DNA of 64,000 nt from Dryomyza anilis (Eukaryota; Arthropoda; Insecta; Diptera; Dryomyzidae). Below the pieces are notes generated by a model. The model did not search any database. It was not told the DNA's origin and saw nothing but the letters and a program-made list of their open reading frames with translations. The stretch spans positions 25,326,963-25,390,962 of the forward strand of contig OX638133.1 in assembly GCA_951804985.1 (NCBI GenBank). Direction: 5' to 3'. The stretch's first letter is position 1, and each line of letters begins with the position of its first letter. Positions 23,221 to 35,299 of the stretch are shown here, one piece after another. A program made the translations under genes and the position numbers.

Positions 23221-24177
23221 ACTTTCACTTGATGTTGCTCAATTTGTTTGATTATTTTATGGTCATTAACTGTCGAAGTTTTTAAGAATTATTTTGTTTG
23301 TTTGAAAGTGATTAATATACATTTAATATACCTATTTTTCAAGCATTTCTTTATTCAATTTGTTTGTTTAAATTCACTCAGTTTCCATAAATTAATAGTT
23401 AGTCGACTTTCTATAAATAGAGAACGCTTCATTTCATAAAGTTTCTTTTAACACTAATCTATTTACCGCCTTCTTGCTGAAAAGCATTTATATTAACTAC
23501 CATTTTTATTGGATCTATGCAGTTTTTCATTTTTTTTTTATTTTGCACATAGTTGACATTTGAGTTGTAGATTTTCTGAGCCGCAGGATAATTAGTCTGC
23601 TTTATCTTTTAACTTAGTTTTTATATTTCTTTTGCACGGTTCTTGCTGCGCAATTTGAACGTCGCCAACAAGAGTTAAACGATTTATGTTGAAGTGCCTT
23701 AGTTCGGGCTCAGTTTTAATCGTCTTGACCATGTTTGAGCCTTTGATTAAGTAGTAGAGTTAGTGAGTAAAAGTAGTGCTGACTGGGTGGACTACAAAGT
23801 AAGCGCATTAAAGCAGCTGCTATGCTATGCGCATAGATGCTATTTTGTATCTGTAAGTAGAAAAAAATGAATTCTTTAGATACAATTTGTGCAAATTCTA
23901 AAGAGAGTCTTCTGCCTCATAACACACTAAATATACTCCGCAGGCAGTCATTATTTTTATTTTATATTAACTCTCTTTTACATACATACATCACTCTGTA
24001 TATGCTCATTATTGCAATTTGTATTTTGCAGATACTTACGGCACGTTATCTATATACATCATTTATACTGTGGTGGCCATTGCGAAGAGGACCTTCTTGT
24101 TGCGTTTCCACTGCTCATTGCATTTAAATGCAGTGCATAAAAAGTACTTTGTTAAAAAATAAAATAATTTTTAAGCA
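23221..24177. other. Unassigned DNA, no gene seen
   Basis: The part at 23590-23860 is less AT-biased and looks unique. No frame has convincing protein composition, splice context or conserved motif that I recognise. Confidence 0.45.
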
Positions 24178-24573
24178 CACTCCGAAAAAATCCTATTAAA
24201 ATTTGTCAATGGGACAGTTATTGATTCAATAGTATACAAAAAATGAATATTTTCATATAAACATAAAAACAATTTAATTGTTTTTAATAGTATTTTGTAG
24301 TATTTAATGGGATTTACCTATTAAAATAATAATTTTTTGATTTTATAGTAAAGGGTTTTTCAACAAAGACGCTACAAAAGTAGAGCGACAGGGACAGCAA
24401 ACGACGCCATATTTTTTGCCGCTCTTTTGACATTTCTCTTCAGTAAGGTTTGCCATAATTCCATTCATTTTGTTTTTTTTTATTATTAGGCTCTTAAGGT
24501 CTAGAGTTAATATTAAGGAGAACTCCTTGGGTTATGGCGCTCTTATTGAAAAACCCTTTATTTTTTCTGAGTG
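24178..24573 (-). mobile_element. MITE family B, interrupted by a mariner derivative
   Basis: The ends are CACTCCGAAAAAA on the left and, inverted, CACTCAGAAAAAA on the right. The interior (CCCATTAAATACT in inverse, TTTTAATAGGAT) matches the copy at 35334-35516, which is uninterrupted at the equivalent place (CTCAGAAAAAAGATACTATA). The 208-bp mariner derivative at 24351-24558 sits between the two parts with a TA duplication. Confidence 0.78.
24351..24558. mobile_element. Internally deleted mariner derivative, 208 bp
   Basis: The ends AAGGGTTTTTCAACAAAGAC and, inverted, AAGGGTTTTTCAATAAGAGC equal those of the element at 3438-4672. TA lies on both sides (24349-24350, 24559-24560). About 105 bp of one subterminal region is kept (to GGTTTGCCAT). 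The remainder up to the other end is unrelated to the transposase gene. It is nested in MITE B. Confidence 0.9.
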
Positions 24574-24578
24574 CAGAC

Positions 24579-26318
24579 ATATGTTTGAAGTCCTTCTTAG
24601 ATCTGGCTCAAAATTAATTATAAAGAATTCGAATAAAGTTCGGGGTAGCTGGATTAATTGTGCTTTGCAACAAAAGGCCTCGCGTGTCCAAAATGCATTC
24701 ATAACAAAAACGTCGTTGGCCAAAATTTAAGCGCATTTAATGCCATGATGTCGCTTGTGGCCAACACTTTGGTCTGTCATTCAGCGAACCGCAAACCGGC
24801 TGTTTTTGTCTGCCTGCTTTGTTGCCAAATTATAGTACATACGTCTGTCTGCTGCCAAAATTAAAACCAAAAGAAAACTAAAAAAAAAAATCTAAAATAC
24901 TACCCCGTTATCGTTCGCATGTCGGAAGTAAAATTTTGCACGATACCATCCAAGTCTAGACAAAAACAATTTGAAGCCTTGGTATTTGAAAATGATAGCG
25001 CAAACTCATTACTGCTATTATTATTTTGTTGTAATTGTTGTTGTTAAAACTTTTGTTGTAATTGTAATTGTTGTTGTTGTCGTTGTTGTTGTTATTATGG
25101 CAAAAACATGTCCTTTAATTTGAGTCACTCGTTTGCAATCAAACGCTGGAACTCCTACAAGTGCTAAAAGTCTGTTCATTTAGTTTTATTCTGTAGCAAA
25201 TATGTAAGTCGTATCCTTAATATGTATTCAATATATTGTTGCTTATATTCAAGCGAAATTTAAGTATTTTTTCAATAATAAAAATTTCTTTTCTTTCACT
25301 TTTCAATGCCTTAAATATATATTATATCTTAATAAAAGTCACACACATCCTTTGCAGTGCTTAAAGTAGTCCTTATGAATGTCCTTTGCCTCTGGCTATC
25401 TCCACGTGCATGCGTGTGTGTGTTGTTGAAATTTATAAAGACCATAACTTGCACTCTTCGATTTTTTTCTTGGAACAATAAAAAATCATACAATATTTTT
25501 CATACTTTTATTTTTTATTTTATACCCTTTGACAATATGTTCTGTTCCCAGACTCTATTTGCAATCATTTCTTTTGATTTCATTTTCATTTCTTTTCTTT
25601 GTTAAAGTGTCCTAGAGCAACTTTATGCTTTCATTGTCTTTTTTTTTCAAAGACAATACTGAATTATTGCCATTTCTAGTGTATCTAGGCTCAGAATTCT
25701 TTTAAAAGTCGTTCGAACTTAAGAAACATTAATTAATGCAGATATTATGATCAAAAAAAGGTCTTCTATGTTGACTTTCGATAATGACAAAAAAGAACAG
25801 GATATAAAAATAAAATAATAAAAATGTAAAAATGGAAAATGGAAAAGTAAAAATGGAAATAATTCCAAACCAATACAAAATAAATACCCTCTTATGCAAA
25901 ATGTTCAAAACAGATTTAAACCCTGAATTAGTTTTAATAAAATAAATCAAAAATAAAAATAAAAATAAATGAAGTAGCACTTATAATTAATTGTTGTCTG
26001 TTTTCTTTTATCAATCGATCAAATATGTCAGGCGTAATTTCATTGAACTTATTTTAATTCATGAAATAAGACGCAGAGCTCAAATGAAACAATATTCAAA
26101 AATAATAAATAGCAAATTCTGATATGATTAGGATTCCGATTTTACCGAATTCCGGTTATCGGATAGGCATGGAATGAAAACCTAACATTTTAGTTTAGTC
26201 TTTTAGAGTAATTCGCACACATCCTAAGTACATCCTAAGAAAATAGTTTTATCATAATAAGGAAATTGAATTTGAAATAGAGTTAAAAAAAGTGATCTCA
26301 TATTTAGGAGATTCCTTA
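24579..26318. other. Unassigned DNA with a TTG-rich microsatellite
   Basis: At 25020-25100 there is an impure (TTG)n/(TTGTAA)n run. The stretch 24580-25000 looks unique but has no supported gene. The rest is AT-rich. No protein domain is recognised on either strand. Confidence 0.45.
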
Positions 26319-26320
26319 TA

Positions 26321-26439
26321 AAGGGTTTTTTAACAGGGACGCTACAAAAGTAGAGCGACAGGGACAGCAAATGAAGCCATATTTCTTGCCGCTCTTTTGA
26401 CATTTCTCTTCAGTAAGGTTTGCCATTTCATGATGGAAA
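26321..26439 (+). mobile_element. One-ended mariner fragment
   Basis: It starts AAGGGTTTTTTAACAGGGAC after TA and runs through GCTACAAAAGTAGAGCGACA to CCATTTCATGATGGAAA. This is the right-end region of the 3438-4672 family. It stops abruptly at the TA that begins element G (26442). No second end is present nearby. Confidence 0.85.
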
Positions 26440-26441
26440 TA

Positions 26442-27174
26442 CAGTGGATCAAAGTTGGAAAAAAAGGGCCAAAAATAACTTTTGTATGGTTGTTCATATT
26501 TAAATATCTCTTGAAATAGAAATGCTAGAAACTCCGTTAATAACTCTTTTTAAAGCTAATAGAACAAGCTTTTAGTAAAATTAAGTTGTAACTTTTAAAC
26601 GTTAACATGTGGCCCGTGGTCATTATCCTTGCACTTCAAAATTGATGTCCTTAAAAAGGAGCCTTTTTAAAATTCAATTTATTATAAATGTTCATGCAAA
26701 ATTTCAAGATGGTATTTTGATGGCATCATATTTTAAAAAATAATTTTCTAAAGCTTTTTCTATTAGCTTTAAAACGAGTAATTAACGGAGTTTCTAACAT
26801 TTCTAGTTCAAGAGATATTTAAATATGAACAACCATAATATAATAATAGTTTGGCGCTACAGTCCTGTATAGAACTTCGGCCGAGCTCTCTCACCATTTT
26901 GAGCTTTGCGTGTTATATTTGTACTCAAAGTGGTGGGACCTACAGTTTATTGTCGAATCCGAACGGCGGGTGAGAGCTTTTCATAGGCAATGGTTTTACT
27001 CTCGTAGGTTTGCCATTTACTGACGAGAGGTAGCGCGGTATAGAAAAATGTTTCTATGTAAAGATGTTGTTAGCCCCAGTCCAGGCTTGAACTGGGGACC
27101 TTTCGGCTCGCAGTCCAACGCACTAACCACTGAGCTACCTACCGCGGCCCTTATTTTCCAACTTTGAGCCACTG
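26442..27174. mobile_element. Palindromic TA-flanked element G, with SINE inside
   Basis: The inverted ends are CAGTGGATCAAAGTTGGAAA and, from the right, CAGTGGCTCAAAGTTGGAAA. Each is flanked by TA (26440-26441, 27175-27176), as expected for Tc1/mariner-like elements. The arms extend far inward: GGTTGTTCATATTTAAATAT is matched by ATATTTAAATATGAACAACC. The right arm is interrupted by a SINE (26837-27148). There is no transposase. Related sequence occurs at about 5990-6290 and 51200-51382. Confidence 0.82.
26837..27148 (-). mobile_element. tRNA-derived SINE, copy 2
   Basis: On the minus strand the A box region GTAGCTCAGTGGTTAGTGCG and the B box GTTCAAGCCTGG are intact. The body and (ATT)n tail match the other copies. 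It lies in the right arm of element G. About 15 bases of the arm next to it (CAAAAGTTATTTTTG in the left arm) are not found, so insertion came with a small loss or the arm has decayed. Confidence 0.9.
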
Positions 27175-27179
27175 TATCT

Positions 27180-27953
27180 CTGGAAGTAATGGTCGGAAAA
27201 AATAAAATGGTTAGTGCATGTCTCGATACCCTTTATCAGTTGCCAAAATTTCATTTAAATCGAAAAGGTAAAATCTCAAATTTGACTTTTTTTGTTCGAT
27301 TTGGTGTGGAATGGCCCATATATAAACCTTTGTTTCGATTTTTATAACTTAGGGGGTCAGTATGGTTTTTTTAAAGTTTTGATTATGTGAGAGATGCCAC
27401 GCCCCTTTGTTCAATTAGACCCACATTCTACATGGCGATTAAAATGATATATTTAAACTTGTTCGATTGACTTCTACTTTTAAAGTTAGGAGTTCAAGCA
27501 AGTTAGGAGTTCAAGTATTTTAAAATATATGGTTATATGGGATGTGTCACGCCGTTTTATCCAATCCATTCCAAAATTGTCAAAAAGATAAACAACCACA
27601 ATATACACCACTGAGTCAAATTTCATAACTGTGGCTATCTTAAGTGCACAGATATTTCGATTTAAATATTCCGTTTTGCCCCTCCCATTTGTGTACCTTA
27701 AGGGGCGAATTTCCAAAAATCCATTTTTAATGCACGAATTGAATATCCTGTTCAAATTTCGTGTTCCTAGGTCTAAGCGTGAAATTTATTTTTTTCCAGA
27801 TTTTTGCTTTGGGGTTTTCCTGGTTTTTATTTTTTTTTCTAAAGCACACCAGTATTGACACGAAGATAAAAAAAAGGAATCATCCAAATCGGTCGAGTCG
27901 TTCGCGAGTTTTTGCGAAACGAACGCACGGCAATTGATTTTTATATTTATAGA
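27180..27953 (-). mobile_element. Second Helitron-like family, 5' part
   Basis: Read on the minus strand it begins TCTATAAATATAAAAATCAA after an A. It continues with CGTTCGTTTCGCAAAAACTC and GCGAACGACTCGACCGATTT, a head typical of insect Helitron-like elements. Further in are GTGACACATCCC-type words resembling the GGCGTGGCACCTCC of the other Helitrons. I do not see a CTRR end with hairpin, so the 3' limit is approximate. Confidence 0.55.
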
Positions 27954-28188
27954 TATCACGTATATTCATGGAGGTACCACTGGAAAAACGATTTTTTAAA
28001 GTTTAGGCAAATTAAGGCAGCAAGACTTTTAGGAATATTATTGTACATATTTTATAAATATTTTAGCAAATTATTGGAGATATATTTTTTGACGTATTTT
28101 TTTTTAAACACCACCAAACTTTTAATTGTTGTTTTCTTTGGTTTCACTTTTGAGTATTGTTTTCAAAGTAACTAAACATATTACATAA

Positions 28189-28442
28189 CGTCGTTGTAGA
28201 ACTAAAATTCACCAAATACATTTTTATGAAAATCTTAAATTTCGAGTTTGTTGGTCATTATTACAAAAAGTAATTAATAGATTTTTAAAGTACAAATACC
28301 AATTGATAGATACATATTTTATTATCATTTGGTAGAAATATTAAGCTCAACGAACCGAATTTGACATATCTATAAAGATTTTTGTAAATGAATAATTAGC
28401 ATTTTGAAAATGTAGTTTGTGACTTTTAGTTCTACAACGACG
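28189..28442 (-). mobile_element. MITE family D, copy 2 (254 bp)
   Basis: The inverted ends CGTCGTTGTAGAACTAAAA and CTTTTAGTTCTACAACGACG match copy 1 at 670-926. When read on the minus strand the interior also aligns throughout (ATTCATTTACAAAAATCTTT in both). No clear target duplication remains. Confidence 0.8.
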
Positions 28443-29590
28443 ATATTTAAAATAAAAAAAAAGAGAAGCATCATATTTTAATTTAATGTATAATACTTAC
28501 ATATTTCCAAGTATGAAATAATAATTACACTCATCGAAACTTCAAGTAAGAAAATTGGTGAATTACCTTTTTTACGCAATACAATTTTATGTTTGACTTT
28601 GGAGTAACCGTGTAGCTCAAAAAATTTGTTTTTTAATTAATTTTTTCTGACTTCTAAGTTTTTAAGTATTGTTTAACGAACCTCATCATCAGATTTTGTA
28701 GTTAAAATATTTAATATTTTTGATTTTTGGCAGCACCCGTTGCACTGTGCGACGTGGCTCCGCTTTAGTTGAGCTCAGTAACGACCATTGTTAATGCAAT
28801 TAATTCAATAGTCGTTTCAGCAAATTATTTAATTGTATTGATGTAATTTTTTATTTTTTTCTGTTAATATATGATTAAATTATGTTAAGATATTATTAAG
28901 ATATGATTATTATTAAGATATGATTATGTTAAGATACGATTAAATTTTTTATCAATACATTTAAATGTCGTATAGTCGATGAAACAATTTACTGTATTTT
29001 TGCTATAATTACACATATATTTTTTTGTGTGTATCTGGAACTAAAAAGAGGAGGACCACACGGTTCCCATCGACATCAGAAACTTTTTTCCATATCTGGC
29101 GGTTTTTAACTCAACCAACACATATTGGCAGAGAGTTGGTAAAGTTCACTAACTAGTATTACAAGCCCAAAAGGTTGCCGATTTCAACACCCGCGACTGC
29201 AAAACCAAAAAAAAAAAGAAATATGTTTTTCTTAATGAACTCCGGAGAATAAAACATAACATTAAAAAAACCTCATTCCATTTTTAAAGAAACATTAGGG
29301 AATATCAACTTCAATTTGAAATCTCGACTCGAATTTCGAGTGTCGATATAAATTTATTTCATCTCGTGAGAATCATATGCAGGATTATTTAACATCTTAG
29401 GCGTCCCCCCTATAAAGCGGGGAATTGATAGACCAAATGTTAATGCATGTTCCTCATTGGTTACATTATTGTTTTGTCGACCATGGTTTTCGATCTCAGA
29501 CTTAAAGGCGGTCGGGTCTAACTACTCAAAAACTGAGTATTTAGGATTAGAAACGTGATTAGAATCTTGAAGTCCATCGACATACTTAAA
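28443..29590. other. Unassigned DNA with two repeat fragments
   Basis: 28745-28860 is an inverted relative of 20625-20740 (MITE E group). 29520-29590 (AACTGAGTATTTAGGATTAG, GATTAGAATCTTGAAGTCCA) matches the outer right arm of palindrome J. The remainder, including 29030-29210, has no recognised feature. Confidence 0.5.
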
Positions 29591-29598
29591 ATACTACA

Positions 29599-30133
29599 CA
29601 CAGAAAAATCTTCTTTTTGCATGAGGTTAATTGAAACAACGTTTCAGTGTTGCAACCGAAATACAACTGCACGTTCGGTTGTTGTAACCTCATGTTTGCA
29701 TTTTTCATTCTGCCAAAATATGACGTTTTTGCATTTGTTACGGCAACACAAGTCGCAAACAATAGCAAAATATTTAATTGAGTATAAATGCGAAATAAAT
29801 ATATGAATATTAATAATATAATGAATGAATTTAATACAAATTGCTGTTTAGCAAAAATACATATAGAAAACTTTACATAAATAAGTTTTTTATAGAAACA
29901 TAATTTCTTAAAACAAAATTCCAATTGGAGGTTTCGGCATGCTTGCTGACTTGGAGGTTTAAACAACCTGACTAGGAGGTTGGCGCAACCTCATGCTTGC
30001 TGTCTAGGAGATTAGCACAACCTCAATCTTGCTGACTAGGAGGTTACAACAACCTCCTAATCAGCGAGATGCCGCAACCGAATAATTCGGTAGGGCAATT
30101 TAGTTGGTTGCCTCAACAAATCAATTTTCTGTG
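29599..30133. mobile_element. MITE with CACAGAAAA ends and internal AACCTC repeats
   Basis: The ends are CACAGAAAAATCTTC and, inverted, CACAGAAAATTGATTTG. The interior has AGGAGGTT...AACCTC words in tandem and inverted form (29925-30090), such as CTGACTAGGAGGTT repeated three times with variation. It shares only the terminal bases with MITE family E, so it may be a separate subfamily. The flanking target duplication is unclear. Confidence 0.6.
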
Positions 30134-32394
30134 GGTAAGATCGTGAATAATTGTTTTTGTTGTGCTGTTTAATTTATAAAATGACCATAATTAATGAAAT
30201 TGGCATCAGAATTTAAAAAACAAAGGGAGACTGATATTCGGAATAAATTTTAATAATAGTTATGTTTAAAATTTTATAATTCTACCAACAACCAGTATTC
30301 ATCATATTGATGAATTCATTCATTGAATTAAAATCGTATTTTTTAAATGTTTCTCATTTTCAATATTTTGTTAACATAAAATTTTAAACTAAAATCAACA
30401 TTTTGTTTCAGTATATTTAAAAAAAAAATCAGATATAATTTACTACAAATTGACAGATGTCCTCGATGGTGTATTATAAACCTATTATTTTACTGATTGA
30501 TATTGATTGCATAATCTCGAACAGACCCGTTCAATACCATTTCTCATTCTCACTCGCGTCCTAATCCAACATAAATAAAATTCAATTTGTTTGAAAAAAG
30601 AATACAAAATGAAAAGAGTGAAATCACACACAAAGAACAACAATCGGAATTGCATTGATTTCACAACTAGAAACACTTGTGAATGCCAGAAGTTATCGAC
30701 GAGGCAGGCAGCGGCGAATGTTCAACATAAATTCGACGTCATTTTCGCCCATTTTTCAAAGCAATGAATCGTACAGTACAAGACCCACAATAACAATAAA
30801 AGGTGCAACTCTACAACAAAAATATGGAGCCGCCAATATGAAGGCTGAGAGAACAAGATAGAGATAGAGATGAACAAAAGAAAACAAAAGCGGAAAAAAT
30901 CAAATAAAAGTGTAAGAGTACCAAGTACCATTGAAACAATAGGATGAACGAAAAAGCAGATAAAAAAACTCGAAAAATTACTGTAAAGTAGTAGATGGGA
31001 GTGTAAAATTGTAGTTGGGACGAAGTGTAGTTGGTACTGATGTGGCACAGGAAGAGCAAAATAGTGTGACAGTAAAATCTAAAAACAATACAAGCAAAAT
31101 GAAGCGTAAAGCTAGTACCAAGCACAAAAGCTGGGGATAAATTGAATGGATTAAAATTAATGGCGACTTCTGTCGACCGACCGAACACACAGCCAGTAAA
31201 ACAAACGACTAGAGAGAGTGAGAGAGAGTTGTGTCCGTGCCGAATGAAGCAAGATATAGCGTAAAGGAAAACAAAGTCGCTGAGAACAAAACCAATATTT
31301 TAAGTGCTGCTTGTGAAGATGGTTTTGAACAACAACAAAAAAAAATTAAAAGTGTTGCCAACAGCACCACAACAAGTAGTGTTCAATGGGTTAAAGTCAA
31401 TATGTGTACCACAACAAAAATTTAATTAAGCGACAAGGGAAAATGTCTGTAAAAAGTACATTATTTTTACGGAGAAATCATTTAACAAACATTCAAAATT
31501 TTATAATTTTAAACATCAGTAAAATTAAAAGGTATTCAAAATACCAGATTTTAAAAGTACAAAGATACTAACGGCATTAGACTGACAATGAATTTTTTAT
31601 GATTTGTCATGTGATTTGATTTTTAATTCATTGTAGTATCACAAACTATATTTAATAAACTTTCTCGCGTTAGAAATATTTTTTTTTGACAAAAATCTTT
31701 TTTTTTTACCCGTCTTACATTTTGGGATCTGACATATTTTGCGCAAATATGCGCATTTTTTGCATCCATTTTTTTGAATAACCATTAAACTGTATATACA
31801 AATTCATTAAACTTTCTTTCGGCGAGGAACAGCGCGATAGTTAAAAGTATAAGCAAAGTATAAGTTTTATAATTCAAAATATGCACCGACTCTTTAATTT
31901 TTAGCAGTGTACATAAACATATCATAACAATTTTAAAAACACTGTTTGAAAGCTGAATATCATACCTTTCCAAAATTGTATCACATAATATACTTTTGTT
32001 TCGAAATATTTCGAAAAAATGCACTTAAAAACATTGCTCAATACATCATAAAAATATATATATATACATACTCAAGTGTTTCCTATATTTTTAATAGAAA
32101 TAATACAAAAAATGTTTTTAATTATAAAAAATTAATAATTTATTTTTTTAAAACCGGTTATTTCATTCATTTCCGATGACTTTCACCTAAAGTATTTGTG
32201 AGACGCTATTGCGGTTTCTGATCCATAGTGCGCTGGGGCTGGGACCTCGATGTTAGCGATTTGATACCCAAATCTATAATTTCAAAATTAAATTGAAATG
32301 AGCACTAAACTAAAAATGTAGATAAGTTATCCATATCCATAATTTTACCAATTTCAAGAATTACATGACTAACATCAGATCAGACCATGTCTTC
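30134..32394. other. Mostly unassigned DNA, possible gene 5' region
   Basis: 30480-31440 is the largest stretch in the window with near-balanced composition and no repeat match. No frame has a recognisable domain. 31450-32160 returns to AT-rich sequence with nothing recognised. Confidence 0.45.
31150..31440 (+). promoter_or_regulatory. Candidate promoter or 5' UTR with GAGA tract
   Basis: TCGACCGACCGAACACACAG is followed by a GAGAGAGTGAGAGAGAG tract (31211-31227). After it comes A-rich, CAACAACAA-containing sequence resembling 5' UTRs of fly genes. GAGA tracts are bound by GAGA factor in Drosophila promoters. This is an inference from composition only: no TATA box, initiator or coding exon can be tied to it. 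Confidence 0.2.
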
Positions 32395-33590
32395 TAGACA
32401 TCTGCACAAATATATTTGAAGTTCACAAAATATGCATCACTGCACTCTACAGTATTGAACGTATTTTGCAATGGCAGTTACCTATATTATAGTGAAGTTT
32501 TCTCCAGTAACTTCATTTCACTGCAGTATTTGTTTCATTGGTGTCAAGTAGTGTCAACACATTTTTTTTCAAGACATTCAATGTTTTGAAAAACAACCAC
32601 GTGACACCACTGTCGCTGAACGAATGCAGTGAGTGCAGCGAGTGCGCGTAACGAGTAATGTGTGAGAAGAAGAACATAGAAAACAAAAACAAATCTGCCG
32701 CTCGCCGTTCGACGGCAATAATATTGTTGTTGGTTTATAAAAATACAACAACCATAATTAAAAATAAAAAATAGTGTACGGCAAAAACAACGCATTCGCC
32801 AAAAAGCAATAAATCGAGAAAAATGTATTGAAAAATTTTAAATAAAGAAATAAATATTATCAATAAATAAAAAACATAATATAAAACATTGATTTTCATA
32901 TGTTTTGTTTTTTCCTATATTTCAATATTAATGTAAATTCCTTAGAGTAACATGGTGTCGCCACTAGCCATAATTTATGTAAATGTTTATGCTGTACGAT
33001 CCAAATGTTATGTGGAGACACTACATGTCTTGCCATAAATGTCAAACATTATGGTATGACTAAAATGTCCCCATAAAATCTGACATGACTATGACGTTTC
33101 GAATTAAATGCAAAAAACTAACAATTTTTTATTTTATCAATTTTTAATTTTGAATAGCGTTTAAATAATTTATTTAATAAATTCGCTGTGCAAATATAAA
33201 TGATACATCGTGGCGCGAGTGCAAAGTAACAGTTTTTCAATAAAATGTTGTGACATAATTAGACCATATCGTTTTTGTCGATATAAACATAAAATTTGTC
33301 TGTCATAAACATTAACATGAGATATGGATAGTGGAGACACGGTGTAAGAATGATAAAAAAATGTAAAATGCACTAAGTACTCGGTGTCACAAGCAGTTCA
33401 TTTAAGTATTTGAATTTTTATTGCACATCATTATTGAGTTTCTTCACTACAACTACGTTTTTGTTTTGTTTTGACAGTACTTGGTGCTTTGTTGTTGTGT
33501 GCAACACATTCATTTGATTTTCAAGCATAGAGTCGGCGACAGTAAATGTATTGAAATAAAATGAATGGCTTACATATGTGCAGATGTCTT
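32395..33590. mobile_element. Non-autonomous hAT family C, copy 1 (1196 bp)
   Basis: The left end TAGACATCTGCACAAATATA and the right end, read inverse, AAGACATCTGCACATATG match the ends of the copy at 41899-43881. Shared interior words include GCACTCTACAGTATTGA, GTCGCTGAA, AAATCTGCCGCTCG near the left and GCAACACATTCATTTGATTT near the right. No 8-bp target duplication is left here, so assignment to hAT rests on copy 2. No transposase is present. Confidence 0.8.
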
Positions 33591-35299
33591 CACTTAATGG
33601 AGAAAATTTCTACTGGGGAAGGGTATAAAAAGTCCTAACGCTTATATGCAAATATTCCGACGAATTTTTACTGACTAGCAATCATGTAAAATGGAAAGTA
33701 TTTCTTCGGGCAATAGTTATCTCGGTAGGACGAATTGACTGATGATAGATTTTCTGGGAAGCATTGTCTCAGGAATGAATTGTCTAGGAAAGAATTGTCT
33801 GGGAAAGAATTGTCCAGGAAAGAATTGTCCAGGAAAGAATTGTCAAGAAATGAATTGTCTGGAAAAGAATTGTCTCGTGGAATTATAGTCTAGGGAAGAA
33901 TTGTCCCTGGAAAGAATTGTCGCGGGAAGTATTATCTGGGGGGAAATAATTTTATTGGAAAATAATTGTCTAATATTATACGGCCCTCTAAAAATGTTTC
34001 TCGAGTAAAAAAAAATGTAAATAACAAAAAAAATAAAATTTTAGAAAAATTTAGACATTTCTATGAATTTCGTCAAATATATAAACAATTTAATATAGAG
34101 CATAATGAAAATAACTCGCTGTATATTTTCTCTAAAATTAATTTCAACATCTTTGAGAAATTTATTTGCATTTCAACTCCCTTTCGGTTTACTACAGAGC
34201 ACACTTGAAAGCACACAGCCTGAGGAGCATTTGGCATGCGATGTAATAGTAGTTAATGATGTCCTGTCTTTTCTTTGACTATATCGTATTGTTGCAGCAT
34301 TCAAAGGAATTTGATACTTATTAGAATCTTTTTATATGCATTTGCTGACTACTATCGTTCGTATTCACTGCTGTAGGACAAAATTATGTAGTACATATTA
34401 CGCGAAAAACGAAATAATGATGGAAATATATACATGTCATATAAATATGTATTTCTAAAAGCACTTTCAGATAAAATGCTTGAAATACATTATGACCTAT
34501 ACGATGTTAGTTATAAACAGAGCGAGAAAACGAACACCGAAGCGGAATAGAAAACCGAAATCGAAATCGAAACCGTTTCAATTCTTGGTTATAATATCAA
34601 AAAATCATAATATCAAAAAATCTATATTTATATATAAAACAAACCTATTTCCAAATATCAATCAAAAAAACTGTTTTTGTTTTCGATTGTGATTGTGATT
34701 TCCGTTTTGATTCCAAAGTTGGTTTTCGATCTCATTTGAAATGTTTTCAATATCATGTAAGGAAAAGAAGAATTTAAAATTTTCAAAAATCAATTAATTT
34801 CTTAAAATTTGAGTTAAACTTTTAATACAAAGAAATATTAAAAGGAACATATCAGATAAATAAAATATTAAAAGCATACTTTTCAGACAAGCAATCTGTA
34901 GTCTGTAGTATTTTAATCAAATTCACTAAAAAATAATATCTCAAATTCACAAGAGACAAGAAAATATAAAATACATTTTGTTGAAACATTTTTCATTTTA
35001 ATATACACAGCAAATGTTAAATACAAATAAACAAATGAGAAAATATTGTAGTGAAATTCTACTTTTTTTTAGAAAGTACATTTTATGCTGTCATTTAAAA
35101 ATGCAACCATTTAATTTGAAAGCATTTCACACAAGTGCACAATTGAACTAAGAAGAATGAAACATTTGCAATATCAAAATAAAACTGTGTGTTGATAAAT
35201 TTCTTATTCAAAGCAGAGAAACAGAAAAATATATGAAAAATACTACACCATTTTCAAGTGTTATTCAAAAAAGTTTAATTTAAAATTATAAAATCGATT
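33591..35299. other. Unassigned DNA with a minisatellite
   Basis: Apart from the 15-bp minisatellite at 33735-33965, the stretch is AT-rich. 34530-34740 has GAAATCGAAATCGAAACCG and TTTCCGTTTTGATTCC in inverse orientation, a degenerate relative of the GGTTCCGATTCC family. No gene is seen. Confidence 0.5.
33735..33965 (+). repeat. 15-bp minisatellite (GAATTGTCTGGGAAA)n
   Basis: About 14 copies of GAATTGTCYRGGAAA-like words, well conserved at 33780-33860 and eroded at both ends. The start of the block (TTTCTACTGGGGAAGGG at 33608) resembles the second 15-bp minisatellite of the Helitrons. This may therefore be a drifted remnant of such an element. Confidence 0.8.

Noticed and set aside
30655..30861. 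A 68-residue frame (MISQLETLVNARSYRR) as a gene
   Set aside because: No domain, no start context or splice evidence that I can support. The opposite strand has equally long frames of similar quality.
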